Source of the DNA: an uncultured Bacilli bacterium
Lineage (GTDB): Bacteria > Bacillota_I > Bacilli_A > RF39 > UBA660
Assembly: GCA_944332535.1 (NCBI GenBank)
Contig: CALVKE010000079.1
Span: 1 to 46,493, forward strand
Direction: 5' to 3'
Length of the DNA: 46,493 bases
Shown: positions 32,343-39,242 of the stretch, one piece after another
How the letters are laid out: each line of letters opens with the position of its first letter
Position numbering within the stretch: the stretch's first letter is position 1
The notes under the pieces: model-generated
Told to the model about the DNA's origin: nothing
What the model saw: only the letters and a program-made list of their open reading frames with translations
Database searches by the model: none
Program-made: the position numbers and the translations under genes

Positions 32343-33020
32343 TTACATTTTTGAGTTTTTATGCACAGCTCCAAGATAAACAGCTTCGCGATCATTTTCC
32401 GCATCTTCTGTGCCCCAATGAACATATCTTTTTGTATAATCGTAATCATCGTGATTATACATCTTCATGAGAGTGTCGGGTTTACCCCCATTTTTGATAT
32501 ACATATAACCAAATGTTTTTCTTAAGCTGTGGAGACCAAATACAAAATAAATTCCGACTTCTTTTCCGTTCTTACTAATAATCTTGTGCCCTTGCTGTCT
32601 TGTTATTGGGTATATGACAGGATATGTTTGGCCGTTATAAGTTTGAATCTTCTTTTGACCCATAAACAGGTAATCTGATCTTGTTAAATGATTTCTTTCA
32701 ACATAATTTTTTATGTCGTCGTGAAGCTTACTGTTCATTTTAAAATTCTGCATTTTTCCAGTCTTATTTTCTTTTATATGAACATAACCATCAATGACAT
32801 CAGCAACGCGCAATTGCAGTAAATCCTCTGCACGAAAAGCAGTGTTAAAGCCAATCAAAGCAAGCATATAATTACGATCAGCTTGATATTTTCGGGCTGG
32901 TGTTTTGGCGTGCTCATATTTTCTCAAAAGATGAAGCATATATTCTTTTAACAATTTAACGTCTTTGATAGGAAGAGTTTCTTGCTGGCCACCAAATTTT
33001 TTAATTCTTCTTGTTTGCAC
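32343..33020 (-). CDS. small tyrosine recombinase (catalytic domain)
   Basis: 225 residues from GTG 33020, after AAAGGAAGTGATAAA. Tyrosine-recombinase residues: R63 in NTAFRAEDLL, H164-S-L-R167, H190, and the probable nucleophile in TKRYV at Y199. The core-binding domain normally in front is almost absent, so this is shorter than a full integrase. The prophage already has a serine integrase at its edge, so this one, in the replication module, is more likely a resolvase for phage genome dimers or a second recombinase acquired with the module. Downstream of dnaB and a 56-residue gene. Confidence 0.8.
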   Translation of the reverse strand: MQTRRIKKFGGQQETLPIKDVKLLKEYMLHLLRKYEHAKTPARKYQADRNYMLALIGFNTAFRAEDLLQLRVADVIDGYVHIKENKTGKMQNFKMNSKLHDDIKNYVERNHLTRSDYLFMGQKKIQTYNGQTYPVIYPITRQQGHKIISKNGKEVGIYFVFGLHSLRKTFGYMYIKNGGKPDTLMKMYNHDDYDYTKRYVHWGTEDAENDREAVYLGAVHKNSKM

Positions 33021-33035
33021 TTTATCACTTCCTTT

Positions 33036-33206
33036 TTATCTCAAAATATATAAAAGATAATTAAATTGTTGTGGAGTCAAATCTAATAGTTTTTTAACCT
33101 TACATAATTTAAAAATAATCCTATAATTTAATTTTTTCTTTTGAAAAGTATCCAATAATTTTAATAATTGCTCTTCATTGATTTTTTCACTAGTAACATT
33201 AAACAT
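33036..33206 (-). CDS. 56-residue phage protein
   Basis: From ATG 33206, after AGAGGAGCTATTAA, overlapping the DnaB stop region. Reads MFNVTSEKINEEQLLKLLD, then a basic helix and an end LTPQQFNYLLYILR. Unrecognised. Confidence 0.6.
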   Translation of the reverse strand: MFNVTSEKINEEQLLKLLDTFQKKKLNYRIIFKLCKVKKLLDLTPQQFNYLLYILR

Positions 33207-34451
33207 TTAATAGCTCCTCTTTTCTGAAAACTTTTGATTCTTTTTATTGTATTCGAATTGAATGAAACCCGTTTGTCCGTTACGATTTTTTCCAATTATA
33301 ACATCAATGTCTTCGATTTCTTGATTAGATCCTTTATAATAACCTTCATCATGTAACATTATTACTGCTGTTGCTGATTGTTCAAGCTCACCTGATTCTT
33401 TTAAATCAGAAATTCTTGGACGCTTATCTCTCTCTTTTTCGGAAGAACGATTGATTTGAGCGAGACAAAAAATCGTGCATTCATAATCTAAACTTATCTG
33501 ACGTAACTCCTTTACAATTTCTGTAACTCTTTCGTAAGAGCTTCTGTTCTTTATCGTATCTTTTATTAATCCAACGTAGTCGATAAAAAAAATTGTATGT
33601 TCTTTACTTGACTCCTTTATTATTTTACTTCGAATGGAACGAATAGTTTGTCCACTTGTTATAACTTGAATTTTCTTTTTAGAAATATTGTTACAACCAT
33701 TTAAAATAGCTTTCTTTTGATAATCTGTCTCTGGCTTATCATGAAAAAACATAGGAACATTCGAATTGATCGCAACTAATCTTCTATAAACTTGCTGCTC
33801 GGTCATTTCCATATTGAACAAGACACAATTATAAGTTTCGCTTAAATTTTCCAACAAATTTAGTGCAAAACCTGTCTTTCCAATACCAGGACGTGCAGCA
33901 ATAATTACTAAATCGTGTTCTTGAATATCTGCATATTTGCATAATTTAGAAAAATTAAAATTTATTTTTTTGTTTTGCTTACTAATCAAGTCATAAATTT
34001 CATTTGCATTTAAATTGATACTATCTGTTTTTATACTTTCTTGCTCATATTTATGAATTGATTCTAGTAATTCCTCTTGTGTAATTTGATTTTTTTGAAA
34101 TTTAAAAATTTCTTCCATAATTTTTCGATTAGAGTAACGTTTGATTAAAGTTTCTTGATAATAGTTAAACTGACTCGGTAAACAGTCAACACACATCAAA
34201 ATAGACAAATAATTTATAAACTCTTCTAATTCTTTTTGATTTTGAAAAAATGATTTATAATTGTCTTCTATTCCTGCAATCGAGACAATTTTAAATTCCT
34301 CATATTGCTTCTTAAAAATTTGCATCGCTTTTTTATTTTTTGAATCAAAAAAGTATGCTTCATCTATAATTATCTTCTCTGACAGCTCTGGTTTAAGTAG
34401 TAAACATGCTAAAAATGCTTCTTCAATGTTTAAACGTTCGTTTTCCATCAT
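33207..34451 (-). CDS. replicative DNA helicase, DnaB-like
   Basis: 414 residues. N-terminal DnaB domain (NIEEAFLACLLLKPELSEKII) at about 5-110. RecA-like domain with Walker A ARPGIGKTG near 186-194 and Walker B IFFIDYVG near 288-295, plus later CLAQINRSSEKE and KNRNGQTG motifs. It unwinds phage DNA at the fork. The initiator gene upstream overlaps it by four bases, so loader and helicase are coupled. RBS ACAGGAGATTAGA. Confidence 0.88.
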   Translation of the reverse strand: MMENERLNIEEAFLACLLLKPELSEKIIIDEAYFFDSKNKKAMQIFKKQYEEFKIVSIAGIEDNYKSFFQNQKELEEFINYLSILMCVDCLPSQFNYYQETLIKRYSNRKIMEEIFKFQKNQITQEELLESIHKYEQESIKTDSINLNANEIYDLISKQNKKINFNFSKLCKYADIQEHDLVIIAARPGIGKTGFALNLLENLSETYNCVLFNMEMTEQQVYRRLVAINSNVPMFFHDKPETDYQKKAILNGCNNISKKKIQVITSGQTIRSIRSKIIKESSKEHTIFFIDYVGLIKDTIKNRSSYERVTEIVKELRQISLDYECTIFCLAQINRSSEKERDKRPRISDLKESGELEQSATAVIMLHDEGYYKGSNQEIEDIDVIIGKNRNGQTGFIQFEYNKKNQKFSEKRSY

Positions 34452-35173
34452 TCTAATCTCCTGTAATAACTAGCACCAGCTATTTCTGGTTCTTTTGCTG
34501 GCAAGTTATACTTTTCTTTTCTTTCTTTCAATCTTTTAAAATCAGCGATACTCTTTTCTGCATCTGCAACTGATTTAATGCCTTTTTTCTCCCAGTTATA
34601 TAAAATCTTATCGATATATTTAATAGCGCAATTATTGCTGGTCACTGCTTCTTTAATTGCAAGTTTAATCATTTCAGCAGGAAAATTCCAACTATCGATA
34701 ACTTGCATCTCCATTGGAGAAATTGGTCTACCAAATTCTTCTTCGACTATTTTATATATATTATTACTATCTATACTATACTTATCTATACTGGGTATAC
34801 CACTTGGTATACCAGTGGTATACCGTTCATCTTGAAGTGAATAAGCACCGGATTTTTCTAACTTTAATTGTTCTTTTTCTTCAATATGAATTGTCGGATG
34901 ATATCTGTCAGATCTTAAATAATTATTGATTCTCCAATGTCTTATAACGCAAATTCCACTTTCAAACGGAATAATGTATTTTTTTGCGAGCAAAACTTTA
35001 AAATCATCTTGTGTTGCTTTAGTCATATCTATTATTTGTTTAGGATTTGATACAAAACCATCATCATCTGCTCTCATGCTTAAATGAAAATACAAATTTT
35101 GAGTAGACGGTGGCATTTCCAAAAAAGAGTCAGCTCCAATTATTTCCGTATCAAACATTCTTTTTCTGGCCAT
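34448..35173 (-). CDS. DnaD-like replication initiator/helicase loader
   Basis: 241 residues. N-terminal winged-helix region (FLEMPPSTQNLYFHLSMRADDDGFV, VIRHWRINNYLR) typical of Firmicutes phage replisome organisers. The middle is a short variable stretch that contains TGIPSGIPS, encoded by the GGTATACC repeats. The DnaD/DnaB_2 helix region follows (EEEFGRPISPMEMQVIDSW, YIDKILYNWEKKGIKS). It probably binds the repeats inside its own gene and recruits the helicase. The first gene of the replication pair, with the antisense RNA in its leader. Confidence 0.82.
   Translation of the reverse strand: MARKRMFDTEIIGADSFLEMPPSTQNLYFHLSMRADDDGFVSNPKQIIDMTKATQDDFKVLLAKKYIIPFESGICVIRHWRINNYLRSDRYHPTIHIEEKEQLKLEKSGAYSLQDERYTTGIPSGIPSIDKYSIDSNNIYKIVEEEFGRPISPMEMQVIDSWNFPAEMIKLAIKEAVTSNNCAIKYIDKILYNWEKKGIKSVADAEKSIADFKRLKERKEKYNLPAKEPEIAGASYYRRLE
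34741..34824. other. candidate phage replication origin inside the initiator gene
   Basis: Three copies of the palindrome GGTATACC at 34794-34801, 34806-34813 and 34817-34824 (spacing 12 and 11 bp), next to about 45 bp of almost pure A/T with CTATAC steps (34750-34792). Iterons beside an A/T-rich block in the initiator gene are as in lambda O. Protein sequence there is a low-complexity repeat, suggesting DNA function drives it. Confidence 0.6.
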
Positions 35174-35186
35174 TTAATCCACCTAC

Positions 35187-35215
35187 TTGACAATATTATT
35201 AATTTAATGTAAAAT
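35187..35215 (+). promoter_or_regulatory. promoter of the antisense RNA before the initiator gene
   Basis: -35 TTGACA (35187-35192), 17-bp spacer, -10 TAAAAT (35210-35215). Reads rightward, against all surrounding genes. Confidence 0.7.
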
Positions 35216-35221
35216 ATAGAC

Positions 35222-35268
35222 GTCTTTTTAGACAAGGGACTTTTTCCTGCCGAGGTCAAGTCCTTTTT
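35222..35268 (+). ncRNA. short antisense RNA in the initiator leader (OOP-like)
   Basis: About 47 nt from the promoter at 35187-35215 to an intrinsic terminator: GGACTT (35237-35242) with AAGTCC (35258-35263), inner CCT/AGG, then TTTTT. A small 5' stem GTCT/AGAC precedes it. No reading frame. It is complementary to the leftward mRNA about 50-95 nt before the initiator start. This matches the position of lambda OOP RNA and of plasmid copy-control RNAs. Role is inference. Confidence 0.6.
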
Positions 35269-35285
35269 ATTTTGTTCTAGAATCA

Positions 35286-35456
35286 TTACTTACTCCTTTC
35301 ACAATAGAATTCACTGTAACCATTACTCATGCAATTCTCAACAAAACCTTTGTCAAGCTCATTTAATGAAATAACTACTATAAGCAAAATGAGTAAAATT
35401 GTAATTGCTAACATTGCCTGTTTAACCCACGACTTTAATTTCAATTTCTTTTTCAT
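35286..35456 (-). CDS. small membrane protein
   Basis: 56 residues from ATG 35456 (AAAGGAGGCGGATCAAAA upstream). Basic N-terminus, one membrane segment (MLAITILLILLIVVISL) and a short outer tail with two Cys (ENCMSNGYSEFYCERSK). The paired Cys could form a disulfide. Function unknown. Confidence 0.6.
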   Translation of the reverse strand: MKKKLKLKSWVKQAMLAITILLILLIVVISLNELDKGFVENCMSNGYSEFYCERSK

Positions 35457-35499
35457 TTTTGATCCGCCTCCTTTCAACTGCTTGTCCGTTTATAGAAAA

Positions 35500-35718
35500 T
35501 CACAACAAGATGTAATTTTCACTTTTTTTAATATCTTCTAATTCTTCTTGCGTGTAAAACCAATCATTTGTTTTCGTTCCTCTTTGCTGTTCTTTAATAG
35601 CAATTTTGTTAATTATTCTATACGTTTCGATTAAATTCTTCTTTTTTTCTTCTTGCGTGATATTTGAATAGATCTCTACTGTTGCATTGCCAGATTTTAT
35701 TGTCTTTAAAAAACTCAT
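35500..35718 (-). CDS. small phage protein, early leftward operon
   Basis: 72 residues, RBS CAGGAGATGATAACAA. A strand region (SGNATVEIYSNIT) is followed by a helix (EEKKKNLIETYRIINKIAI) and WFYTQEELEDI. Similar short proteins are seen after Cro in Firmicutes phages. Its leader holds the 14-nt complement of the sRNA at 37552-37629. Confidence 0.55.
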   Translation of the reverse strand: MSFLKTIKSGNATVEIYSNITQEEKKKNLIETYRIINKIAIKEQQRGTKTNDWFYTQEELEDIKKSENYILL

Positions 35719-36003
35719 TTGTTATCATCTCCTGATATATTTTAGTTTTATTTTTAGATTAAATTCTTGTCGTGGCTTAAAATGCATTGTTTTTTATACC
35801 TCTATGCATTTTTTTAAAAGAAAAGTGTAATTTAAATTTAGTCCATGGCGTGTTCATAGTATAACGCTAAATATTAAAAATAGCGTTTTCAATTAATTAG
35901 CTACAAATTAGATGTATTGATTCAAGTTTTTAAGTCTAAAAAATATATGGATTCAAAAAATAATCTCTTCTCTATAACTAGCCTAATTTCATTGCTCTTA
36001 AGT
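35719..36003 (-). other. non-coding early leader with inverted repeats and an sRNA match
   Basis: 285 bases between Cro and the next gene without a supportable reading frame. Visible: an inverted repeat AACGCTA/TAGCGTT, another AAATGCAT/ATGCATTT, and at 35762-35775 AATTCTTGTCGTGG on the plus strand, whose complement is in the leftward mRNA. No promoter is clear. Confidence 0.5.
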
Positions 36004-36018
36004 TTAGTTTTTCTCAAC
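36002..36018. promoter_or_regulatory. operator O4 at the 3' end of cro
   Basis: GTTTAGTTTTTCTCAAC matches operator O1 at 15 of 17 positions and covers the stop codon of cro. A remote operator of this kind could allow repressor looping. Confidence 0.6.
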
Positions 36019-36243
36019 TTTTTGAGTAAAAAAATATTCTTGAATTTCATTATTTGGTATTTTTAACACTTTTATTGAATTGTAAATTTCATTTTGTGTA
36101 TAATAAACTTTATTATTTAACTTGTAGTTTACAGATGCGGCAGACAATCCAATGCTTTTTGCATATTCTTCTTGAGTACCAAAGAACTCTTTTATTCTTC
36201 CTTTTAATTTCTGGTAATTATATTCTGTTTTTTCTTTTTTCAT
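36004..36243 (-). CDS. Cro-like repressor (DUF739-type)
   Basis: 79 residues with a helix-turn-helix at about 18-42 (FFGTQEEYAKSIGLSAASVNYKLNN), the style of DUF739/Cro proteins. First gene of the leftward early operon, divergent from the CI-type repressor over a 173-bp region with three operators. It would repress the lysogenic promoter during lytic growth. Confidence 0.78.
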   Translation of the reverse strand: MKKEKTEYNYQKLKGRIKEFFGTQEEYAKSIGLSAASVNYKLNNKVYYTQNEIYNSIKVLKIPNNEIQEYFFTQKVEKN

Positions 36244-36261
36244 ATTTACTCCCTTCTCTCT

Positions 36262-36278
36262 GTTGAGTTTATCTCAAC
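36262..36278. promoter_or_regulatory. operator O1
   Basis: Perfect inverted repeat GTTGAG-TTTAT-CTCAAC, just downstream of the cro start point. Defines the consensus for the other three sites. Confidence 0.8.
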
Positions 36279-36287
36279 TATGGTTCA

Positions 36288-36316
36288 AGTTTAGCATAGT
36301 TCAGTTTATATGTCAA
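36288..36316 (-). promoter_or_regulatory. leftward early (cro) promoter
   Basis: Minus strand: -35 TTGACA (36316-36311), 17-bp spacer, -10 TAAACT (36293-36288). Flanked by O1 downstream and O2 upstream. Confidence 0.65.
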
Positions 36317-36323
36317 TCAGTTT

Positions 36324-36340
36324 TTTTAGTTTTTCTCAAC
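36324..36340. promoter_or_regulatory. operator O2
   Basis: TTTTAGTTTTTCTCAAC, 14 of 17 positions as O1, with the right half-site perfect. Lies between the two divergent promoters. Confidence 0.65.
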
Positions 36341-36365
36341 TTTTTTTTATTTTCTTACAAAAATT

Positions 36366-36382
36366 GTTGATTTTATCTCAAT
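36366..36382. promoter_or_regulatory. operator O3
   Basis: GTTGATTTTATCTCAAT, 15 of 17 positions as O1. It covers the -35 of the repressor promoter, so filling it should shut off the repressor gene, as in autoregulated phage switches. Confidence 0.72.
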
Positions 36383-36395
36383 TTATATTTATAAT
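36367..36395 (+). promoter_or_regulatory. repressor promoter
   Basis: -35 TTGATT (36367-36372), 17-bp spacer, -10 TATAAT (36390-36395). It sits 22 bp upstream of the repressor ATG. Confidence 0.72.
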
Positions 36396-36416
36396 AATGG
36401 AAAGGAGGTAAATCGT

Positions 36417-36791
36417 ATGCTTGTAGATACATTTGCTAACAGATTACAAAAAGCTATGAATAATTGTGGACTCAAACAATCAGAATTAGCAGAGAAAACT
36501 AAACTTGATAAATCCCTTATTAGTAATTATTTATCTGGTAATTACAATGCTAAGCAAGATAAATTATCTATTTTAGCAAATGCATTAAATGTTTCTGAAA
36601 CTTGGCTAATGGGATATGACGTACCCATGAACAATAATTGCATTAATAATACTTCTAATGAATCATTAAGCGAATTGGACCGTTTACTATTTTCAAAAGC
36701 TAAAGATTTAAGTGATGATGAAAAAAAACAAATTTTGCAAATAATAGATATCGTTCACAAAGAAATAGACAAAGAATTAGATGGTGAATAA
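36417..36791 (+). CDS. CI-type HTH repressor
   Basis: 124 residues, RBS AAAGGAGGT eight bases upstream. HTH_XRE at about 5-65 (FANRLQKAMNNCGLKQSELAEKT, SLISNYLSGNYNAKQDKL). The C-terminal half is an acidic helix region (KDLSDDEKKQILQIIDIV), with no LexA-type self-cleaving Ser/Lys domain. Since an ImmA/IrrE protease follows, the repressor is probably removed by that protease rather than by RecA-stimulated self-cleavage, as in ICEBs1 ImmR/ImmA. Confidence 0.82.
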   Translation: MLVDTFANRLQKAMNNCGLKQSELAEKTKLDKSLISNYLSGNYNAKQDKLSILANALNVSETWLMGYDVPMNNNCINNTSNESLSELDRLLFSKAKDLSDDEKKQILQIIDIVHKEIDKELDGE

Positions 36792-36854
36792 AAAAAGTAC
36801 AAGCAGTATCCGTACTTTACATATATAAAACAAATGACGTAAGGAAGTGATATT

Positions 36855-37217
36855 GTGATATTTTCACTATTAAATAATGAAATAACCGAAGAAGATTATC
36901 TTAAAATCAATAACATCTGTGTAATTTATAAAAAAATGCCTAAAAAAATATATGGATTCATTCATAGATATAAAGACATAAACATCATCATTATAAATTG
37001 GAATATTTCTAAAGAAAGAAAAAAACGAACATTACTTCATGAATTCGCCCATTTAGAATTAAATCATCTTGATAGCAATAATCCGTTATTTGCATTTTAC
37101 ATTGAGAATGCAGAGGATGAAGCTGATGCATATTTAGATTTATTAGAAGATTATGTAGAAAGATATCAAGGTCAGATAAAGCAAATTTATGATGAATATG
37201 AAATTAAAATGTTTTAG
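36855..37217 (+). CDS. ImmA/IrrE-family metallopeptidase
   Basis: 120 residues from GTG 36855 (AAGGAAGTGATATT upstream). Zinc motif H62-E-F-A-H66 in LLHEFAHLELNH and the third ligand region ENAEDEADAYLD near 84-95. Short but complete for the ImmA group. It should cleave the adjacent repressor to trigger induction. Downstream of the repressor in the same orientation, 63 bases away. Confidence 0.85.
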   Translation: MIFSLLNNEITEEDYLKINNICVIYKKMPKKIYGFIHRYKDINIIIINWNISKERKKRTLLHEFAHLELNHLDSNNPLFAFYIENAEDEADAYLDLLEDYVERYQGQIKQIYDEYEIKMF

Positions 37218-37284
37218 TATAAATGTTTAGATGTTTTTAAACAACTATTTGTTAAATTTTAATAAATAAAAGGAGCACGAGTAT

Positions 37285-37557
37285 TTGAAAAAGCATAGTT
37301 TCAATTTTTTTCAATTTGGATATTGTTTATTTTCATTTATTGTTTTAATATCAGTGTGCGATTTAGCTAATATTTTTAATAAATATAGTGAAAGCGAGTA
37401 TACCATAATTGGAACAGTAGCTCATTTTGTAACTAATATTATCATTTTATTTTTATATTGTGTTTATAGCAAAATGAAAAAAGAAAATGAACAATTACGT
37501 AAAAAAAACGATATCTATATTAAAATTATTGACCAACACATAGAAAATACGAAATAA
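37285..37557 (+). CDS. two-pass membrane protein in the immunity operon
   Basis: 90 residues from TTG 37285 (AAAAGGAGCACGAGTAT upstream). Membrane segments at about 8-30 (YCLFSFIVLISVCDLANIF) and 44-64 (VAHFVTNIIILFLYCVYS), then a coiled tail (KMKKENEQLRKKNDIY). Expressed in the lysogen from the repressor promoter, so superinfection exclusion or a toxin-like role is possible; nothing shows which. Its 3' end converges on the sRNA transcribed from the other strand. Confidence 0.6.
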   Translation: MKKHSFNFFQFGYCLFSFIVLISVCDLANIFNKYSESEYTIIGTVAHFVTNIIILFLYCVYSKMKKENEQLRKKNDIYIKIIDQHIENTK

Positions 37558-37629
37558 AAAACCCCGCTCTGGCAAGCGAGGCAATACAAAAAGAAAAACT
37601 TAATCAACCACGACAAGAATTCTCTTTGC
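37552..37629 (-). ncRNA. small RNA between the immunity genes and the integrase
   Basis: About 78 nt on the minus strand, with no reading frame. Expected start is 37629, after the promoter at 37636-37664. An unstructured 5' half containing AATTCTTGTCGTGG (37621-37608) is followed by a terminator: CCTCGCT (37582-37576), loop TGCCAG, AGCGGGG (37569-37563), then TTTTTT. The 14-nt stretch is perfectly complementary to the early leftward leader. The 3' end overlaps the membrane-protein gene, so it may also act in antisense. Confidence 0.62.
37563..37582 (-). terminator. terminator of the small RNA
   Basis: A 7-bp stem CCTCGCT/AGCGGGG (one G-T pair) with a 6-base loop and a T run on the minus strand only. 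On the plus strand the stem has a mismatch and no T run, which argues that it serves the minus-strand RNA. Confidence 0.75.
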
Positions 37630-37635
37630 TATTCC

Positions 37636-37664
37636 ATTATAGCATAGAATTTCGTGAGTTTCAA
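37636..37664 (-). promoter_or_regulatory. promoter of the small RNA
   Basis: Minus strand: -35 TTGAAA (37664-37659), 17-bp spacer, -10 TATAAT (37641-37636) with extended TGC. A dyad GCTAT-N6-ATAGC (37628-37643) overlaps the -10 and could be a regulator site. Confidence 0.72.
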
Positions 37665-37690
37665 TAAAATTTTAGAGAGGAAGTGCTATA

Positions 37691-39208
37691 ATGTACGGAG
37701 CTTATTTGCGAAAGTCAAGAGCTGATTTAGAGCTCGAAAAAACAAGTGGAGTTGACACATTGCAACGACATAGAGACATAATCAAAAATACCGCAAAATA
37801 TATGAATATCACAATTTCGAAATGGTGGGAAGAGGTTGTGTCGGGCGAAACTATAAAGGATCGTCCAGAAGTGCAAAAGATGCTTTTAGAGGTGGAACAG
37901 GGAAAATTTGATGGAATACTAGTCGTAGATGTGGATCGTTTAGCACGCGGAGATACTGCGGACCAAGCAAGAATTTCTAAAGCCTTCGCCTTCTCTTCTA
38001 CAAAAATTGTCACTCCTACTAAAATTTACGATCCAAACAACGACGCGGACGAAGAGTATTTTGAATTTGGCCTCTTCATGTCGAGACGCGAGTATAAAAC
38101 AATTAATAAACGATTGAATCGTGGACGTATATCTTCTGTCAATGAAGGGAAATTTGTTGGCTCTGTTTGTCCATATGGGTATTCTAAAGAAAAATTGAAA
38201 GGGCAGAAAGGATATAAACTGGTTATTGACGAAGACGAAGCAAAAATTGTTAAAATTATCTTCGAATCAGCTTGTAAAGGTACGGGAGCATCTAATATAG
38301 CAAATCACCTGAATAAAATTGGTTCTAAGCCGCGAAAGGCAGACGTTTGGGTATCGGCATCGATTCGAGACATTATTCAAAATCCCGTTTATTATGGAAT
38401 GATAAAATGGAATTATCGAAAAACAGAAAAACGAATGATCAACGGCGTTGTATATACATCAAGGCCAAAACATAAAGAATTTATTCTAACGCAAGGACTA
38501 CATGAATCGATTATTAAAAAGGAAGTATGGGAGATGGCAAATGAAAAGTCTAAAATTAAAACGGGAAAGTCCGTCAAAAAAGAGTTAAAAATGCAAAATC
38601 CTCTTGCTGGATTAGTCGTTTGCGGAATTTGTGGAAGAACAATGCAACGACGCAATTACAGCTCTGGCCACACAGACAGCTTGATGTGTCCTTTACCACA
38701 TTGTAAAAATTGTAGTTCGCATTTATATTTAGTCGAAAATGCTATTTTAGACGGGCTACGAGCTTATTTAAAAGAATTCAAGCAAATAATAATTGACTAC
38801 AAAGATGAACAAAATGAGACCAATTTAAATAATGATAATAAAGAAATAATTGAAAAAGAAATAGAAAAAACAAATCAGCAATTAAATAAAGCATATGACT
38901 TGCTTGAGCAAGAAATTTATGACAACGATACTTTTTTAAAGCGTAGCAAACAGTTAAAAGAAAAAATTGATCAATTAAATTCGGAATTAGAAAAATATTC
39001 TGTTGAATCAAAGAACAAAAAAGTTCAAAAGATTAAAAATGTTATTCCAAATTTAGAAAAAATTTTAGACGATTACTCTACAGACTTAAGTCCAGAGAGC
39101 AGAAACGAATTGCTAAAGTCCGTAATTAATAAAGTAATTTATTTAAAAACTGTTAAAGGTAGAGGACACGAAGATGAATTTACTTTAAAGCTCGATATAA
39201 AATTATAG
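37691..39208 (+). CDS. large serine recombinase (phage integrase)
   Basis: 505 residues, RBS GAGAGGAAGTG. Resolvase domain with catalytic S9 in AYLRKS, then DRLARGD and the EYFEFGLFMSRREYKTIN helix. Recombinase domain at about 160-270 (NKIGSKPRKADVWVSASIRDII, NPVYYGMIKW). Zinc ribbon at about 305-345 (CGICGRTM, CPLPHCKNC). Coiled coil at about 370-445. It ends 21 bp before the attR core, as expected for this class. Its reading frame continues in phase into the cotJC 3' part after one TAG. No directionality factor is recognisable; the HNH gene is the first gene past attP in the circle. Confidence 0.93.
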   Translation: MYGAYLRKSRADLELEKTSGVDTLQRHRDIIKNTAKYMNITISKWWEEVVSGETIKDRPEVQKMLLEVEQGKFDGILVVDVDRLARGDTADQARISKAFAFSSTKIVTPTKIYDPNNDADEEYFEFGLFMSRREYKTINKRLNRGRISSVNEGKFVGSVCPYGYSKEKLKGQKGYKLVIDEDEAKIVKIIFESACKGTGASNIANHLNKIGSKPRKADVWVSASIRDIIQNPVYYGMIKWNYRKTEKRMINGVVYTSRPKHKEFILTQGLHESIIKKEVWEMANEKSKIKTGKSVKKELKMQNPLAGLVVCGICGRTMQRRNYSSGHTDSLMCPLPHCKNCSSHLYLVENAILDGLRAYLKEFKQIIIDYKDEQNETNLNNDNKEIIEKEIEKTNQQLNKAYDLLEQEIYDNDTFLKRSKQLKEKIDQLNSELEKYSVESKNKKVQKIKNVIPNLEKILDDYSTDLSPESRNELLKSVINKVIYLKTVKGRGHEDEFTLKLDIKL

Positions 39209-39229
39209 GATTATCGTGTAGGAACAGAA

Positions 39230-39242
39230 GAACTTGCACATA
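39230..39242. other. attR core
   Basis: GAACTTGCACATA identical to attL. Phage arm TTATCGTGTA (39211-39220) lies to the left, cotJC continues to the right. Encodes the E-L-A-H of the Mn-ligand motif. Confidence 0.88.

Larger units (their letters stand above)
2223..39242. mobile_element. 37-kb podovirus-like prophage inserted in cotJC
   Basis: Bounded by the identical core GAACTTGCACATA at 2223-2235 and 39230-39242. Carries a serine integrase at the right end, a repressor/Cro/ImmA switch, a replication module, and a full leftward morphogenesis set (terminase to lysis). There is no tape-measure or tail-tube gene, and the capsid is N4-gp56-like with a P22-like portal, so the virion is expected to be a short-tailed podovirus. 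All structural genes look intact, so the element may be functional. The one broken frame I see is a moron gene at 3817-4193. Size from core to core is 37.0 kb. Confidence 0.95.

Noticed and set aside
32343-33020. Tyrosine recombinase as the integrating enzyme
   Set aside because: The serine integrase abuts attR and the short core with symmetric arms fits its class; the tyrosine enzyme lies in the replication module.
35800-35880. 26-codon minus-strand frame (MNTPWTKFKLHF)
   Set aside because: No ribosome site and no overlap with neighbours.
37563-37582. Terminator of the membrane-protein gene (plus strand)
   Set aside because: Stem has a mismatch on that strand and no T run; the T run is on the minus strand.
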